Source of the DNA: JALZAI01 sp038207565
Lineage (GTDB): Bacteria; Actinomycetota; Actinomycetes; Mycobacteriales; Jatrophihabitantaceae
Length of the DNA: 64,000 nt
Reading direction: 5' to 3'
Assembly (NCBI GenBank): GCA_038207565.1
Contig: JBBQZQ010000008.1
Coordinates: 1-64,000, forward strand
A program made the translations under genes and the position numbers. This document shows, piece after piece, positions 49,352 to 58,739 of the stretch (the stretch's first letter is position 1; each line of letters begins with the position of its first letter). Below the pieces are notes generated by a model, which was not told where the DNA came from, made no database searches, and worked only from the letters and a program-made list of their open reading frames with translations.

Positions 49352-49939
49352 ATGGCTGGCGAGATCGACGAGAAGTTGGCGACAGTGGGGCCGCGGCTGA
49401 GGGCCGTGCGCGACAGGCGGCAGGCCACGCTGGCGCAACTCTCACATGCAAGCGGGATCTCGGTCAGCACCCTGTCCAGGCTCGAGTCCGGCCGCCGCAA
49501 GCCCACCCTCGAGCTACTACTGCGGCTGGCCAGCGCCCATGAGGTGCCCGTCGACGAGCTCATCAGCGGCCCGGCCACCAGCGACCCGCGCGTCCGCCCC
49601 GAGCCGGTACAGCGACACGGCCGCACCATAATCCCGCTGACCCGCCGCCCGGGCGGTCTGCAGGCGTACAAGATGATCGTCGCTCCCGGCACGTCAGAGC
49701 GCGACCTGCAATCCCACGAAGGCTACGAGTGGATGTACGTGCTCAACGGAAAGCTGCGCCTGTTACTCGGCGAGCTCGACCTCGTCATGCGCTGCGGCGA
49801 GGTCGCAGAGTTCGACACCCACACCCCACACTGGTTCGGCAGCGCCGGGCCGCGTCCGGTCGAACTCCTCATCCTGTTCGGCCCCCAGGGCGAACGGCTA
49901 CACGTCCGAGCCCGCCCACGCAGCGCATCGCAACGATGA
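49352..49939 (+). CDS. XRE-family regulator with cupin domain
   Basis: The 195-residue protein joins an N-terminal XRE helix-turn-helix (TLAQLSHASGISVSTLSRLE, SGRRKPTLELLLRLA) to a C-terminal cupin (HEGYEWMYVLNGKLRLLLGE, CGEVAEFDTHTPHWFGSAGP). Such regulators bind a small ligand in the cupin barrel. It is divergent from the flavoprotein-methyltransferase fusion, its probable target. Confidence 0.9.
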   Translation: MAGEIDEKLATVGPRLRAVRDRRQATLAQLSHASGISVSTLSRLESGRRKPTLELLLRLASAHEVPVDELISGPATSDPRVRPEPVQRHGRTIIPLTRRPGGLQAYKMIVAPGTSERDLQSHEGYEWMYVLNGKLRLLLGELDLVMRCGEVAEFDTHTPHWFGSAGPRPVELLILFGPQGERLHVRARPRSASQR

Positions 49940-50048
49940 TTCTGGGCCCGCAGCCCATCGGTCGGTGTCCATCATCGGCGCTCGTGTGTCCTATGACCCA
50001 GGTGCGCAATCCCAGCGGACGCGAGCGTCTACAGCAGACGAGGCGCTC

Positions 50049-50402
50049 CTACCCCCCGCTCGGCGCACCGATCCGCAGGCGATTCCCGTCTGGGTCGGTG
50101 ACTTCGAAGTCGGGACCCCACGGATTGTCGTCGGGTGTCACCCCGAACTGCGCCGCGAGATCGCGGGCGCCGTCGAGCCGCAGGTAGACGAGTGAACCGG
50201 GTCGCGCGTCGCCGGTGTGCTCGCTGAGGAACAGGGTGACCGCACCGCGCTCGATGGTCGCGAACGCGGGCAGGCCGGGCTCGAAGCGGTGCACGTTGGT
50301 GAGCTCGAAGCCGAGCCGCTCGAACCAGTGGGCGGAAGCGGTTGCGTCCTGCACACGCATTATGGGAATGGCTTCTTCGTGGGGTGGGGACGCACGACTC
50401 AT
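50049..50402 (-). CDS. VOC-family (glyoxalase/bleomycin resistance-like) protein
   Basis: The 117-residue protein has two beta-alpha-beta modules of the vicinal oxygen chelate fold: IPIMRVQDATASAHWFERLG, then LTNVHRFEPGLPAF, FLSEHTGDARPGSLVYLRLD and FEVTDPDGNRLRIG. The layout resembles antibiotic-binding or lyase members; the substrate cannot be told. It is not near a resistance cluster. Confidence 0.83.
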   Translation of the reverse strand: MSRASPPHEEAIPIMRVQDATASAHWFERLGFELTNVHRFEPGLPAFATIERGAVTLFLSEHTGDARPGSLVYLRLDGARDLAAQFGVTPDDNPWGPDFEVTDPDGNRLRIGAPSGG

Positions 50403-51000
50403 GTCGACAGTGTGACCGTCCTGGGATCGGGTCCCGGTTAGGCGACTGGCTGCGCCTTCACGATCCGGCGTGACAGGTCAGCTGACGGTCTCGCCGGTAG
50501 GTGACACCGCCACGCGACGGGCTGCGGTGGAATCGCCCGCGACCGCGATGGGCTTGGAGCGCCGCCCGGACGAAGCACGCCACTCAGAATCGGTACAGCA
50601 TGTGCCGGGCAACAGTCATTGGGTGCAGACCGCAGCAAACCTGAGAGCCCGGAATATGACGCGGCCGGCATTGTGACTTCGCTGGCGGGTGTTCTGCCCA
50701 GGCGGGAAATCTGTTTGGACCTGCAGTCGCGCTCGCGCTGAGCACTTGGGTGGTGGTCGGGGCGCGGTGGGGCCCCGACTGGCCGGCGCAGGAGTTCCGC
50801 GCTTGGGCGGGGGGCGGCTGGGTGCGTCGACTCGACCGCGTAGGGGTGGCTCGATGTCCACGCCTCGCACGCGGGCACCCTGACGATCACTGCGTCGGTG
50901 AGCGACGAGCTGTTCACCCGGCACGACCCGTGCGTGCGCTGAACGGCTGAAAGCCCGGATGAGTGCATCCCGCCGATCGCCACGAATAGAAACCGACCCG
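50403..51000. other. 600-base region without a supported gene
   Basis: A 188-codon minus frame covers most of this stretch, but its residues (Pro/Arg/Ser-rich, no hydrophobic core) do not look native. Plus-strand frames have stops and no domain. It may hold a decayed gene or regulatory DNA. It ends at the 3' end of the histidine kinase. Confidence 0.45.
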
Positions 51001-52285
51001 TCACGATGCCCGGTCGGTTGACCCGGACGGGTCGACGGGGATGATCAGGGAGAAGGTCGGAGGATCCGGTCGGGAGACAACGAGCCTGGCCCCTTCGTGC
51101 TCGGCGAGGCGTCGGGCGAACGGCAACCCGATGCCGTGACCGTCGGAGCCAGGATGGCGGCGGAAGAGTTCGTGCGGTTCGGCAACAAGTTTCGCCCCCT
51201 CGTCACACACATCGACGGCCACCGCACCGTCTAGACGGCGGGTCGCGATCGTCACTGTGCCTCGTCCGTGCGCGCGGGCATTGTCGACGAGCACATCGAT
51301 GATCTGGCCGGCGGCAGCAGGCGACATCGACGCGGTGCCGGCGTCCCCACGGGCCACGCGCAAGGGTCGGTTGACTGCGGCGAGTACTCCGTGCCAGCGT
51401 CGCTGCACATCCGACAGCACATCATCGAGGACGACCGTCTGCCCACCCGGGAGGTCGCGGGTGAGCGTAATGACCTCGGTGATGGTGTCATCGAGGCGGT
51501 CGAGTGTGGCCAGGGCGCGGTCGAGGTTCGTCGCGAAGCCAGCGTCTGATGCGCGCGCCGTCTCGAGTTCGAGGCGCAGGCCGGTGAGTGGTGTGCGCAG
51601 TTGATGTGAGACTTCTGCTGACAGGCGACGTTCGCGATCGATCATGGATGCGATCTGACGGGCACTGGCGTTCAAGGTCGTGGCCAGCACGTCGATCTCC
51701 GGCACTCCTGACGGCGCCGCGAACGAACCCAGGTCCCCTTCACCGATCCGACGAGCAGTGTCGGTGAGCCTGTCGATCGGCGCAGTGAGACGGCGGGCGA
51801 TGACCGAAGCGACCGCGCCTGCGAGAACGACTGCGATCAGCCCGATGCCGACGAGGGCGAACCAAGCCTTGACGGTCCGCGCACGCACCGGCGCGAGACT
51901 CGTCGAAAGAAGGACCGCGCCGGTTGTTCGATCACCGTCAGACATAGGTGCGGCGACGAAGATTCGGTCACCCCGCGTTGTCGTGGCCTCGCGACCGTGC
52001 AACGCGCTTCGCACCGTTGCCTGCGCCGTCGACTGTCCAAGCCCGGACGTGCGCCGCCCAGAGGCGTCGTACAGGGCGACGTCCACCTCTGGCGAGGTAA
52101 CCGACCGTGCAACCGACGCGTTCAATTCGCCGTGCAACGACGCCGCCGCCGAGGCGGCAGCACGTTGCAGCTCGAGACGCTCGTCGTTGAGGTAACCCCG
52201 CGGCGAACAGACCCAGCGGTACGGAGTAGAGCGCGACCGCCAGCAGCGCTGCCCCAGCAGCAAGCGATGTGATCCGGCGAAGCAT
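51001..52285 (-). pseudogene. sensor histidine kinase, N-terminal frameshift
   Basis: The main frame (51001 to about 52200) encodes a sensor kinase: extracellular loop (YLNDERLELQRAAASAAASL), second membrane helix (ALVGIGLIAVVLAGAVASVI), HAMP, the phospho-His in AEVSHQLRTPLTGLRLELET, N box DVLVDNARAHG and G box HGIGLPFARRLAEHEGARL. The first membrane helix is in another frame (MLRRITSLAAGAALLAVALY, start 52285). The frames join if one G is removed from the GGGG run at 52196-52199. This is either a recent frameshift, a sequencing error or a phase-variable tract. Its partner regulator is probably at 57.1 kb. Confidence 0.8.
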
Positions 52286-52486
52286 GGCTCCTCGAACGTG
52301 TGGGTCGTTCTCGGCAGTGTGACAGTGCCACCCCGGGATGTTCACCCCGATGGGACCTTTGGCCGTCGGTTAACCCGGCGAGGGTGAGCCGTTGGCAAAG
52401 CGGTTCGTAGCGTCGACCTCACCGCGCCGGACCGACCAAGGTCCGACAGCGCCTGCCAATTTCGACAGCACAGTCAGGAGCGCCCG

Positions 52487-53098
52487 ATGCGCCGCAACGG
52501 CTTCGTCATCCTCGCCACGGCAGCCGCGACATCGATCGCGCTCGCATCGTGCAGTTCGACGGGAAGTCACGCAGCCACCTCATCGGCGGCCAAACCTTCC
52601 GTGCGCAGCGTTTCCCCTCAGCTCGAGGTGAACCCGCCCGGCGACATCCCGGACAACCAGGCCTTCGTTGCGTTCCACACGTCGGCGTTCACCGTGACCG
52701 TCCCCGAGGGATGGACACGCACCGCTCGCAACGGGGACACGGTATTCACGGACAAGTACAACAGCATCACCGCGGCTTCGGTCAGCGCGGCGACCGCCCC
52801 GACGGTGTCCTCCGCCCGCAGCACCGAGCTCCCCGCAATCCGTTCCAGCGCGAAGGGGGACGTGCCCGGGTCGGTGACCACCGTGCAGCGCACGGCGGGC
52901 CCGGCGGTGCTCATCACATACCAGGCGCAATCGCCGGTCAACGCGGTCACCGGAAAGTTCGCGATGCAGGCGGTGGAACGCTACGAGTTCTGGCGTGCCG
53001 GCCGCGAAGTCGTGCTGACCCTCGCTGCGCCGGTCGGTTCCGACAACGTCGACCCGTGGCGCATAGTCACCCAGAGCTTCGCCTGGAGCGGACGGTGA
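52487..53098 (+). CDS. exported lipoprotein
   Basis: The 203-residue protein begins with a lipoprotein signal (ILATAAATSIALASC) and a Ser/Ala linker. A domain of unknown type follows (FHTSAFTVTVPEGWTRTARN, GDTVFTDKYNSITA, VERYEFWRAGREVVLTLAAP). The stop overlaps the GTG of the ATPase gene, so it belongs to the export operon. It could be the extracellular partner of the FtsX-like permease. RBS CAGGAG is 6 bases upstream. Confidence 0.8.
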   Translation: MRRNGFVILATAAATSIALASCSSTGSHAATSSAAKPSVRSVSPQLEVNPPGDIPDNQAFVAFHTSAFTVTVPEGWTRTARNGDTVFTDKYNSITAASVSAATAPTVSSARSTELPAIRSSAKGDVPGSVTTVQRTAGPAVLITYQAQSPVNAVTGKFAMQAVERYEFWRAGREVVLTLAAPVGSDNVDPWRIVTQSFAWSGR

Positions 53099-53754
53099 CC
53101 GCCGCGATCGAGGCCGAGTCGCTTCATCGCTTCTTCCATGCAGGCGAGGAGGAGACGCAAGCACTTCGTGATGTCTCCCTCACGATCGGGGCCGGCGAGT
53201 TCGTCGCGGTGGTGGGCCCATCAGGCTCGGGCAAGTCGACGCTGCTGTCCTGCCTCGCCGGGCTGGACGAACCGGACGGAGGAACTGTGCGGATAGCGGG
53301 CGTGCGCATCACGCGCCGTCCCGAGCCCGAGCGGGCACGGTTGCGATCTCGACTCGTGGGGGTGCTGACCCAAAACGGCAACTTGCTGGCCCAGCTGACC
53401 GTGACGCAGAACGTCGAACTGGCTCGCCGTCTTGCCCGGCACGGACGTGGCAGCACCGTGACTGAACTGCTCGAGTCGCTCGGTATCGCGCACCGTCGCT
53501 CAGCCCGACCGGAGACACTCTCGGGCGGTGAGACCGTTCGCGCCGGACTCGCAGTGGCGCTCGCGAACGAGCCGGCAATCCTCGTTGCCGACGAGCCCAC
53601 CGGCGAGCTCGACGCCACCACCGAGCGGCAGGTGCTCGACCTGATGCGCAGCCACGCGCACGCGGGTGTGGCAGTGCTGGTGGCGAGCCACAGCGAAGAG
53701 GTGGCAGGGGTGGCCGACCGGGTCATCACGCTCAGCAGCGGACGGATCGTCTAA
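53095..53754 (+). CDS. ABC transporter ATP-binding protein (LolD/MacB type)
   Basis: The 219-residue ATPase has Walker A GPSGSGKSTLLSCLAGLD, the Q-loop region VGVLTQNGNLLAQLTVTQNV, signature LSGGETVRAGLAVALA and Walker B ILVADEPTGELDATTERQ. The size and the FtsX-type partner indicate an export or signalling ABC system. GTG 53095 overlaps the lipoprotein stop, and its own stop is 1 base from the next ATPase start. Confidence 0.9.
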   Translation: MTAAIEAESLHRFFHAGEEETQALRDVSLTIGAGEFVAVVGPSGSGKSTLLSCLAGLDEPDGGTVRIAGVRITRRPEPERARLRSRLVGVLTQNGNLLAQLTVTQNVELARRLARHGRGSTVTELLESLGIAHRRSARPETLSGGETVRAGLAVALANEPAILVADEPTGELDATTERQVLDLMRSHAHAGVAVLVASHSEEVAGVADRVITLSSGRIV

Positions 53755-54486
53755 TGCCAGCGCCCTCGATCGGGTCCGCCAGGGCACCTGGGCGGGCGAG
53801 TGGCGAACCACCGGTTGACCAGATCGCGGTCCGCTGCATCGACCTGGGATGCACCTACGGATCGGGTGAGCAAGCTGTGGTTGCCGTGCACGGCGCGAAC
53901 TGCACGATCGGGGCGAACGATCGCGTTGCCATCACCGGCCCCTCCGGGTCGGGCAAGTCCACCCTCCTGCATCTCCTGAGCGGCCTGGAAACCCCGACGG
54001 CAGGCACGATCGAGTGGCCGATGCTGGGGGCCACCCGCGTGATGGCGCACATCGCGCCGGCCTCGTCTTCCAGGCGCCGAGCCTGATACCGAGCTTGTCC
54101 GTTCTCGAGAACGTCGAGCTGGCGATGCTGCTCGGCGAGGAGAGCCTCGATGAGGCGCAGGCTCGGGCTATCGACGCGTTGACACTGCTGGGTTGGACGG
54201 CCTTCGGCACGACTTGCCCCAGGAATTATCCGGCGGACAAGCGCAGCGCGTCGTCATCGCGCGCGTCCTCGCCTCGCGACCGAAGCTCATCCTTGCCGAC
54301 GAGCCGACGAGCAAGCTCGACCGGAGCAACGCCCAGCATGTCGCCCAGGTGCTCATCGAGGTCAGCGACGAGATCGGCGCAGCCTTGGTCGTCGCGACCC
54401 ACGACCCGGCCATTGCCCGCCTGCTGGACGCCAACTGGCCCATCCGCGACGGACGGCTCGTCGACACCGCCGGGGGCCAGCAGTGA
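53754..54486 (+). pseudogene. second ABC ATPase, broken by two frameshifts
   Basis: Three frames each hold part of one ATPase. Frame 1 has Walker A GPSGSGKSTLLHLLSGLE and stops at 54086. Frame 2 has GLVFQAPSLIPSLSVLENVE. Frame 3 has LSGGQAQRVVIARVLASRPK with Walker B LILADEPTSKLD and ends at 54486. Frame changes are needed near 54030-54050 and near 54190. The downstream permease overlaps the last stop by 4 bases and is intact. Either the gene is dead, with the first ATPase serving alone, or the assembly has errors here. Confidence 0.75.
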
Positions 54487-57143
54487 TCCGCATCTGGTTG
54501 GCCGGGCTGCTGCGCCGTCAGCCGGCACGCCTGATCGGGGCTGCGACCGGCGTCGCGATCGCGGTCGCTCTGCTGGCAAGTTTGGGTGCGTTCCTCGCCC
54601 ATGCCAAGGCAACCATGACCAGCCGCGCAGTCCGCTCGGTCAGCGTGGACTGGCAGGTCCAGGTAGTCCAGGGAGCTGACGCGGCGCGGGTCGGAGCGCT
54701 GGTTGCGAAAGCCGCCGACGTCCAGACGGTACGCAGTGTCGGTTTCACCCAGGTGCCCGGACTCACGGCGACCTCGGCCGGGAACACCCAGTCGACCGGG
54801 AGCGGCGTCGTGCTCGGCATCCCGAGCGGGTATCGGAATGCGTTTCCCGGCGAAATCCGCACGCTTACTGGTGCAGCGGCCGGCGTGCTCGTCGCCCAGC
54901 AAACCGCCTCCAATCTGCACGCCGCGCCGGGCAGCCGGATCAGCATCCGGCGTCCCGGACTGGCACCGGTCACCGTCACCGTCGCGGGCGTCGTCGATCT
55001 GCCCCAGGCAGACTCCCTATTCCAGAAGGTCGGCGCGCCGTCCGGTTCACAGCTGGCTGCCCCGCCCGACAATGTCGTCCTGCTTCCCGCTGCGCAGTGG
55101 CGCGCGTTCAGCGCTCCACTGCGCACAACGCGCCCGGATCTCCTCGCCACCCAGATACACGCGGGACTGCGGCATTCCCTGCCGAGCGATCCAGCGGCTG
55201 CGTACACGACGGCCACCGGTGCCGCCCATAACCTGGAGGCGCACAGTGCCGGCACCGCGCTGGTGGGCAACAATCTCGCCGCCGCCCTCGATGCCGCGCG
55301 AGGCGACGCCGCGTACGCCCAGGTGCTGTTCCTGTTTCTCGGGCTGCCGGGCGCTGTGCTGGCGGGCATGCTCACCGCGACGGTGGCGTCCTCGGGAGCC
55401 GGCCGGCGGCGTGGAGAGCAGGCATTGCTGCGAATCCGAGGCGCTTCGGTCCGGCAACTGCTGCGTCTGGTCACGACCGAGACAGCCCTCATCGGCGTCG
55501 TAGGGTGCTTCGTCGGCCTGATCGTCGCGGCGATCGCGGGCAGGGCGGCCTTCGGATCGGCCAGTTTCGGCGCCTCGACCACGTCTGCACTGATCTGGAG
55601 CGGCCTTGCGGTCGGTGTCGGCTTGGCCGTTACCGCCGGTGCCATCCTCGTCCCGGCCCGCCGCGACGTCCTCCGGGAGAGCGTGGCTACCGGACGACAG
55701 ACCATCGTCGGGCATCCCTACCCGTGGTGGTCCCGCTACGGCCTGGACGTGGGCGCACTGCTCGGCGCCGGCCTGGTGTTCAACACCACCAGCCGTAACG
55801 GCTACCAGCTCGTGCTGGCCCCCGAAGGTGTGCCGACCATCGCGGTCTCGTACTGGGCCCTCGCCGGACCTGCTCTGCTGTGGTTGGGCGCCGGTCTGCT
55901 CATGTGGCGTAGCTTTGATTTCCTGCTCGGGCGCGGCTGCCGACTGACCTCGCTATTGCTGCGGCCACTGGCAGGGCGGATCGCCCCGTTGCTCGGATCG
56001 AGCATCGCCCGCCAGCGGCGTCCTCTGGTCAAGGCCGCGACACTGTTGGCGTTGACGATCGCGTTCGCCATTTCAACCGCAACCTTCGGCGCCACCTACC
56101 GGGCGCAAGCCGAAGCCGACGCTCAACTCACCAACGGCGCCGACGTCACCGTGACCGAGTCCCCCGGTGCCAGCGTGAGTGCGTCGTATGCGAACAGACT
56201 GGCGGCAATCCCTGGAGTGCGGGCGGTCGAGCCGATCCAGCATCGTTACGCCTACGTCGGAGCAGATCTGCAAGACCTCTATGGAGTCCGTCCGCACTCG
56301 GTCCGTTCGGTGACCGCGCTTCAGGATGCCTACTTCACCGGCGGAAGCGCTGCATCGCTGATGCAGCAGCTCGCGAGCACGCCGGACTCGATCCTGGTCA
56401 GCTCCGAAACTGTGAAGGATTACCAGCTGCACATCGGCGACCTGCTCAACCTGCGACTCGTCGACGGCCGCACCCACCGCCAGATCACGGTGCCCTTCCA
56501 CTACGTCGGCATCGTCTCGGAGTTTCCGACCGCGCCGAACGACAGCTTCTTCGTGACGAACGCGAGCTACGTGGCGCAGCGGACGGGCAGTGGCGCAATC
56601 GGCACGTTCCTTCTCAGCACCGGTGGTTCGAACAGCTCGGCGGTGGCCGGGCGGGTGCGCACCGCCGTAGGTCCGACCGCAGCGGTCACCGACATCAGCA
56701 CGGTCCGCGGGACAGTAGGGTCCAGCCTCACCTCAGTCGACCTGTCGGGGCTCACCCGGGTGGAACTCGGGTTCGCTGTCGTGCTGGCCGCCGCAGCCGG
56801 CGGACTCGTCGTCGCGCTCGGCCTCGCCGAGCGACGCCGCACTCTGGCGATCATGAGCGCGCTGGGCGCGCGACGGCGCGATCTGCGTGCAGCGGTCGCC
56901 GGTGAGACGACGCTGCTCGGCCTCGCCGGCGTGGCGGGTGGCGTGCTCCTCGGTGCCGAGCTCTCGCAGATGCTGGTCAAGGTGCTGACCGGCGTGTTCG
57001 ACCCGCCCCCGTCCGTCATTTCGGTGCCGTGGACATACCTGCTCGCCGTTGCCGCCCTCATCCTGCTGTGCCTCGTGGCAGTCACAACCGGGACGTTGCG
57101 CGTTGCCGGGCAGTCACTATTGCCGGTGATCCGCCGGCTCTAG
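54483..57143 (+). CDS. FtsX-like ABC permease (MacB/LolE-type)
   Basis: The 886-residue protein has an N-terminal membrane helix, a large extracellular domain, a first FtsX block (VLFLFLGLPGAVLAGMLTAT, RGEQALLRIRGASVRQLLRL), a middle membrane region, a second extracellular domain and a final FtsX block (LGLAERRRTLAIMSALGARR, then GVLLGAELSQMLV). This double-FtsX arrangement is typical of actinobacterial exporters or mechanotransducing ABC systems next to two-component genes. GTG 54483 overlaps the preceding stop. It converges on the response regulator with a 27-base overlap. Confidence 0.9.
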   Translation: MIRIWLAGLLRRQPARLIGAATGVAIAVALLASLGAFLAHAKATMTSRAVRSVSVDWQVQVVQGADAARVGALVAKAADVQTVRSVGFTQVPGLTATSAGNTQSTGSGVVLGIPSGYRNAFPGEIRTLTGAAAGVLVAQQTASNLHAAPGSRISIRRPGLAPVTVTVAGVVDLPQADSLFQKVGAPSGSQLAAPPDNVVLLPAAQWRAFSAPLRTTRPDLLATQIHAGLRHSLPSDPAAAYTTATGAAHNLEAHSAGTALVGNNLAAALDAARGDAAYAQVLFLFLGLPGAVLAGMLTATVASSGAGRRRGEQALLRIRGASVRQLLRLVTTETALIGVVGCFVGLIVAAIAGRAAFGSASFGASTTSALIWSGLAVGVGLAVTAGAILVPARRDVLRESVATGRQTIVGHPYPWWSRYGLDVGALLGAGLVFNTTSRNGYQLVLAPEGVPTIAVSYWALAGPALLWLGAGLLMWRSFDFLLGRGCRLTSLLLRPLAGRIAPLLGSSIARQRRPLVKAATLLALTIAFAISTATFGATYRAQAEADAQLTNGADVTVTESPGASVSASYANRLAAIPGVRAVEPIQHRYAYVGADLQDLYGVRPHSVRSVTALQDAYFTGGSAASLMQQLASTPDSILVSSETVKDYQLHIGDLLNLRLVDGRTHRQITVPFHYVGIVSEFPTAPNDSFFVTNASYVAQRTGSGAIGTFLLSTGGSNSSAVAGRVRTAVGPTAAVTDISTVRGTVGSSLTSVDLSGLTRVELGFAVVLAAAAGGLVVALGLAERRRTLAIMSALGARRRDLRAAVAGETTLLGLAGVAGGVLLGAELSQMLVKVLTGVFDPPPSVISVPWTYLLAVAALILLCLVAVTTGTLRVAGQSLLPVIRRL

Positions 57144-57815
57144 CCGATAACCGAAGCCGCGCAAGGTCACGATCTCGGGCACGCCCACGCCGCTGGGCAC
57201 CTGGCCCAACTTGCGGCGCAACGCAGCGACATGGACGTCGAGCGTCTTCGTCGAGCTGTACCAGTTCTCGTCCCAGACGTCAGACATCAGCGTGGTCCGG
57301 CTCAAGGCCGTGGCGGGGTCGGCGGCGAGCCGGGCCAACAGGTCGAACTCTTTCGCCCGTAGACCGAGCTCGTGATCTCCGGCCCACGCCCGCCGCGCGG
57401 ACTCGTCCACGCGAAGCGAACCAACCGTGCGAACCTCGCCTGAACCGATGGTTGCGGCGCGGCGTAGGTGAGCACGCAGCCTGGCCATCAGTTCGGTGAG
57501 TCGTACCGGTTTGCTCAGATAGTCGTCGGCGCCCGCCTCGAGGCCGACGACGACATCGATCTCGGCGTCGCGAGCGGTGAGAATCACGACCACGGTGGAA
57601 GGCTGCCGCTGGCGCACGGACCGGCAGACATCGACACCGTCGACATCCGGAAGTCCCAGATCGAGCAGAACGAGATCGAAAGGTTCGCGCGAGAGGGCAT
57701 CGAGGGCCGCCCGACCAGTACGGCACCAGGTCGAGCGATACCGGTTCTGCCGCAAGGCGCCGTCGAGTGCGCGACCGATGGTGTCGTCGTCCTCGACGAG
57801 AAGGATGGACGACAT
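57117..57815 (-). CDS. OmpR-family response regulator
   Basis: The 232-residue protein has a receiver domain (LLVEDDDTIG acidic pair, phospho-Asp in LVLLDLGLPDVDG, Lys in YLSKPVRLTELMARL) and an OmpR winged helix (LGLRAKEFDLLARLAADPAT, VWDENWYSSTKTLDVHVAAL, VTLRGFGYRL). It is the probable partner of the kinase at 51.0-52.3 kb; the pair flanks the ABC operon on the opposite strand to it. Confidence 0.93.
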   Translation of the reverse strand: MSSILLVEDDDTIGRALDGALRQNRYRSTWCRTGRAALDALSREPFDLVLLDLGLPDVDGVDVCRSVRQRQPSTVVVILTARDAEIDVVVGLEAGADDYLSKPVRLTELMARLRAHLRRAATIGSGEVRTVGSLRVDESARRAWAGDHELGLRAKEFDLLARLAADPATALSRTTLMSDVWDENWYSSTKTLDVHVAALRRKLGQVPSGVGVPEIVTLRGFGYRLEPADHRQ

Positions 57816-57843
57816 CAGCTCAGCTCCTCAGCGGGGACTCTTT

Positions 57844-57883
57844 GCTCCCAAGACGGTGCTCAGCCTCCCAAGACGGCGCTCAG
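57844..57883. repeat. 20-bp direct repeat upstream of response regulator
   Basis: Two head-to-tail copies of a 20-mer around CTCCCAAGACGGYGCTCAG differ at two positions. They lie about 30 bases upstream of the response regulator start and could be tandem response-regulator binding sites, as OmpR-type proteins often use direct repeats. Confidence 0.55.
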
Positions 57884-58025
57884 CGGATGCTGCACCACGC
57901 CAGAATTGCGAGGCCCCGACCCGAGAGTAGGGGCCGACGGTAGGAAACGGCTGGACGCTCAGCGTGCTGCACGCTCGGGACGCGTATGGTCCGCGCAAAT
58001 GCGAGGCACGCGGAGGGGTCTGATC

Positions 58026-58739
58026 ATGAGTGGGTTTATCGGGCGACGCTGGACATTGTGCGCGATGTTCAGCGTGCTCGCTCTGATTGCGACCGGGTGC
58101 ACGAGCAGGTCTGGCCGATCCGGGCCGGTCTCGCCGGCTGCGACGGGATCATCGACGTCCTCGGCAGCGCCGTCGAAGTCCGGCGCGGCAATCGCCAAGT
58201 ACGGTCAGCCGGCCGTCGACGCCGCAGTTAAGGAAATGCTCAGGTTTAGCTTCGGCAGCGGGTGGAGCTCGCATTTGATCAGCATTCACGTCGATCAGGT
58301 GACGCGTAACGACTTTGCGCCAGTCCTGTCGTACCTGACCGCCGAAGCAGCGTCGAGATTCAACACCGTGCTCGCCAAAGTGCTCAAGCACGACAAGATT
58401 GCGATCCGGACGCTCGAAGGGGCCATATTCTTCGGCATCAAGGGAGCGAATGGCAGTCGACCCATCCGCTCCGGAAAAGTCGTGACCGACCGTCGATATA
58501 CCCAGGTAGCGGTAGGACTCGACCGCGCGCACGGCGCGGACCGAATGTCGGTGACTTTCACAGCTAAAGCGAATATCAATCTACAAGACCAAGCCGGCAA
58601 GAATTATGTGCTGCCGACCGAACGAAAGGTACGTTACCTGCTCGTTCCCAATACCGGCGCAGACCAAAAGAGCAAGCCTTTCCTCATCGCCGGCTGGTTG
58701 AACAAGATGACTGCCGGCAAAATACAACCGGCCAAGTAG
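58026..58739 (+). CDS. lipoprotein of unknown function
   Basis: The 237-residue protein has a lipoprotein signal (MFSVLALIATGC) and a Ser/Pro linker. A mostly alpha/beta domain follows (AAVKEMLRFSFGSGWSSHLI, NDFAPVLSYLTAEAASRFN, VAVGLDRAHGADRMSVTFTA, VRYLLVPNTG) that I do not recognise. ATG 58026 is chosen; an in-frame ATG 9 codons upstream is possible. The stop touches the start of the next lipoprotein, so the two are a unit. Confidence 0.7.
   Translation: MSGFIGRRWTLCAMFSVLALIATGCTSRSGRSGPVSPAATGSSTSSAAPSKSGAAIAKYGQPAVDAAVKEMLRFSFGSGWSSHLISIHVDQVTRNDFAPVLSYLTAEAASRFNTVLAKVLKHDKIAIRTLEGAIFFGIKGANGSRPIRSGKVVTDRRYTQVAVGLDRAHGADRMSVTFTAKANINLQDQAGKNYVLPTERKVRYLLVPNTGADQKSKPFLIAGWLNKMTAGKIQPAK

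Noticed and set aside
50438..51004. 188-codon minus frame before the VOC gene
   Set aside because: Ser/Pro/Arg-rich product without hydrophobic core or domain.
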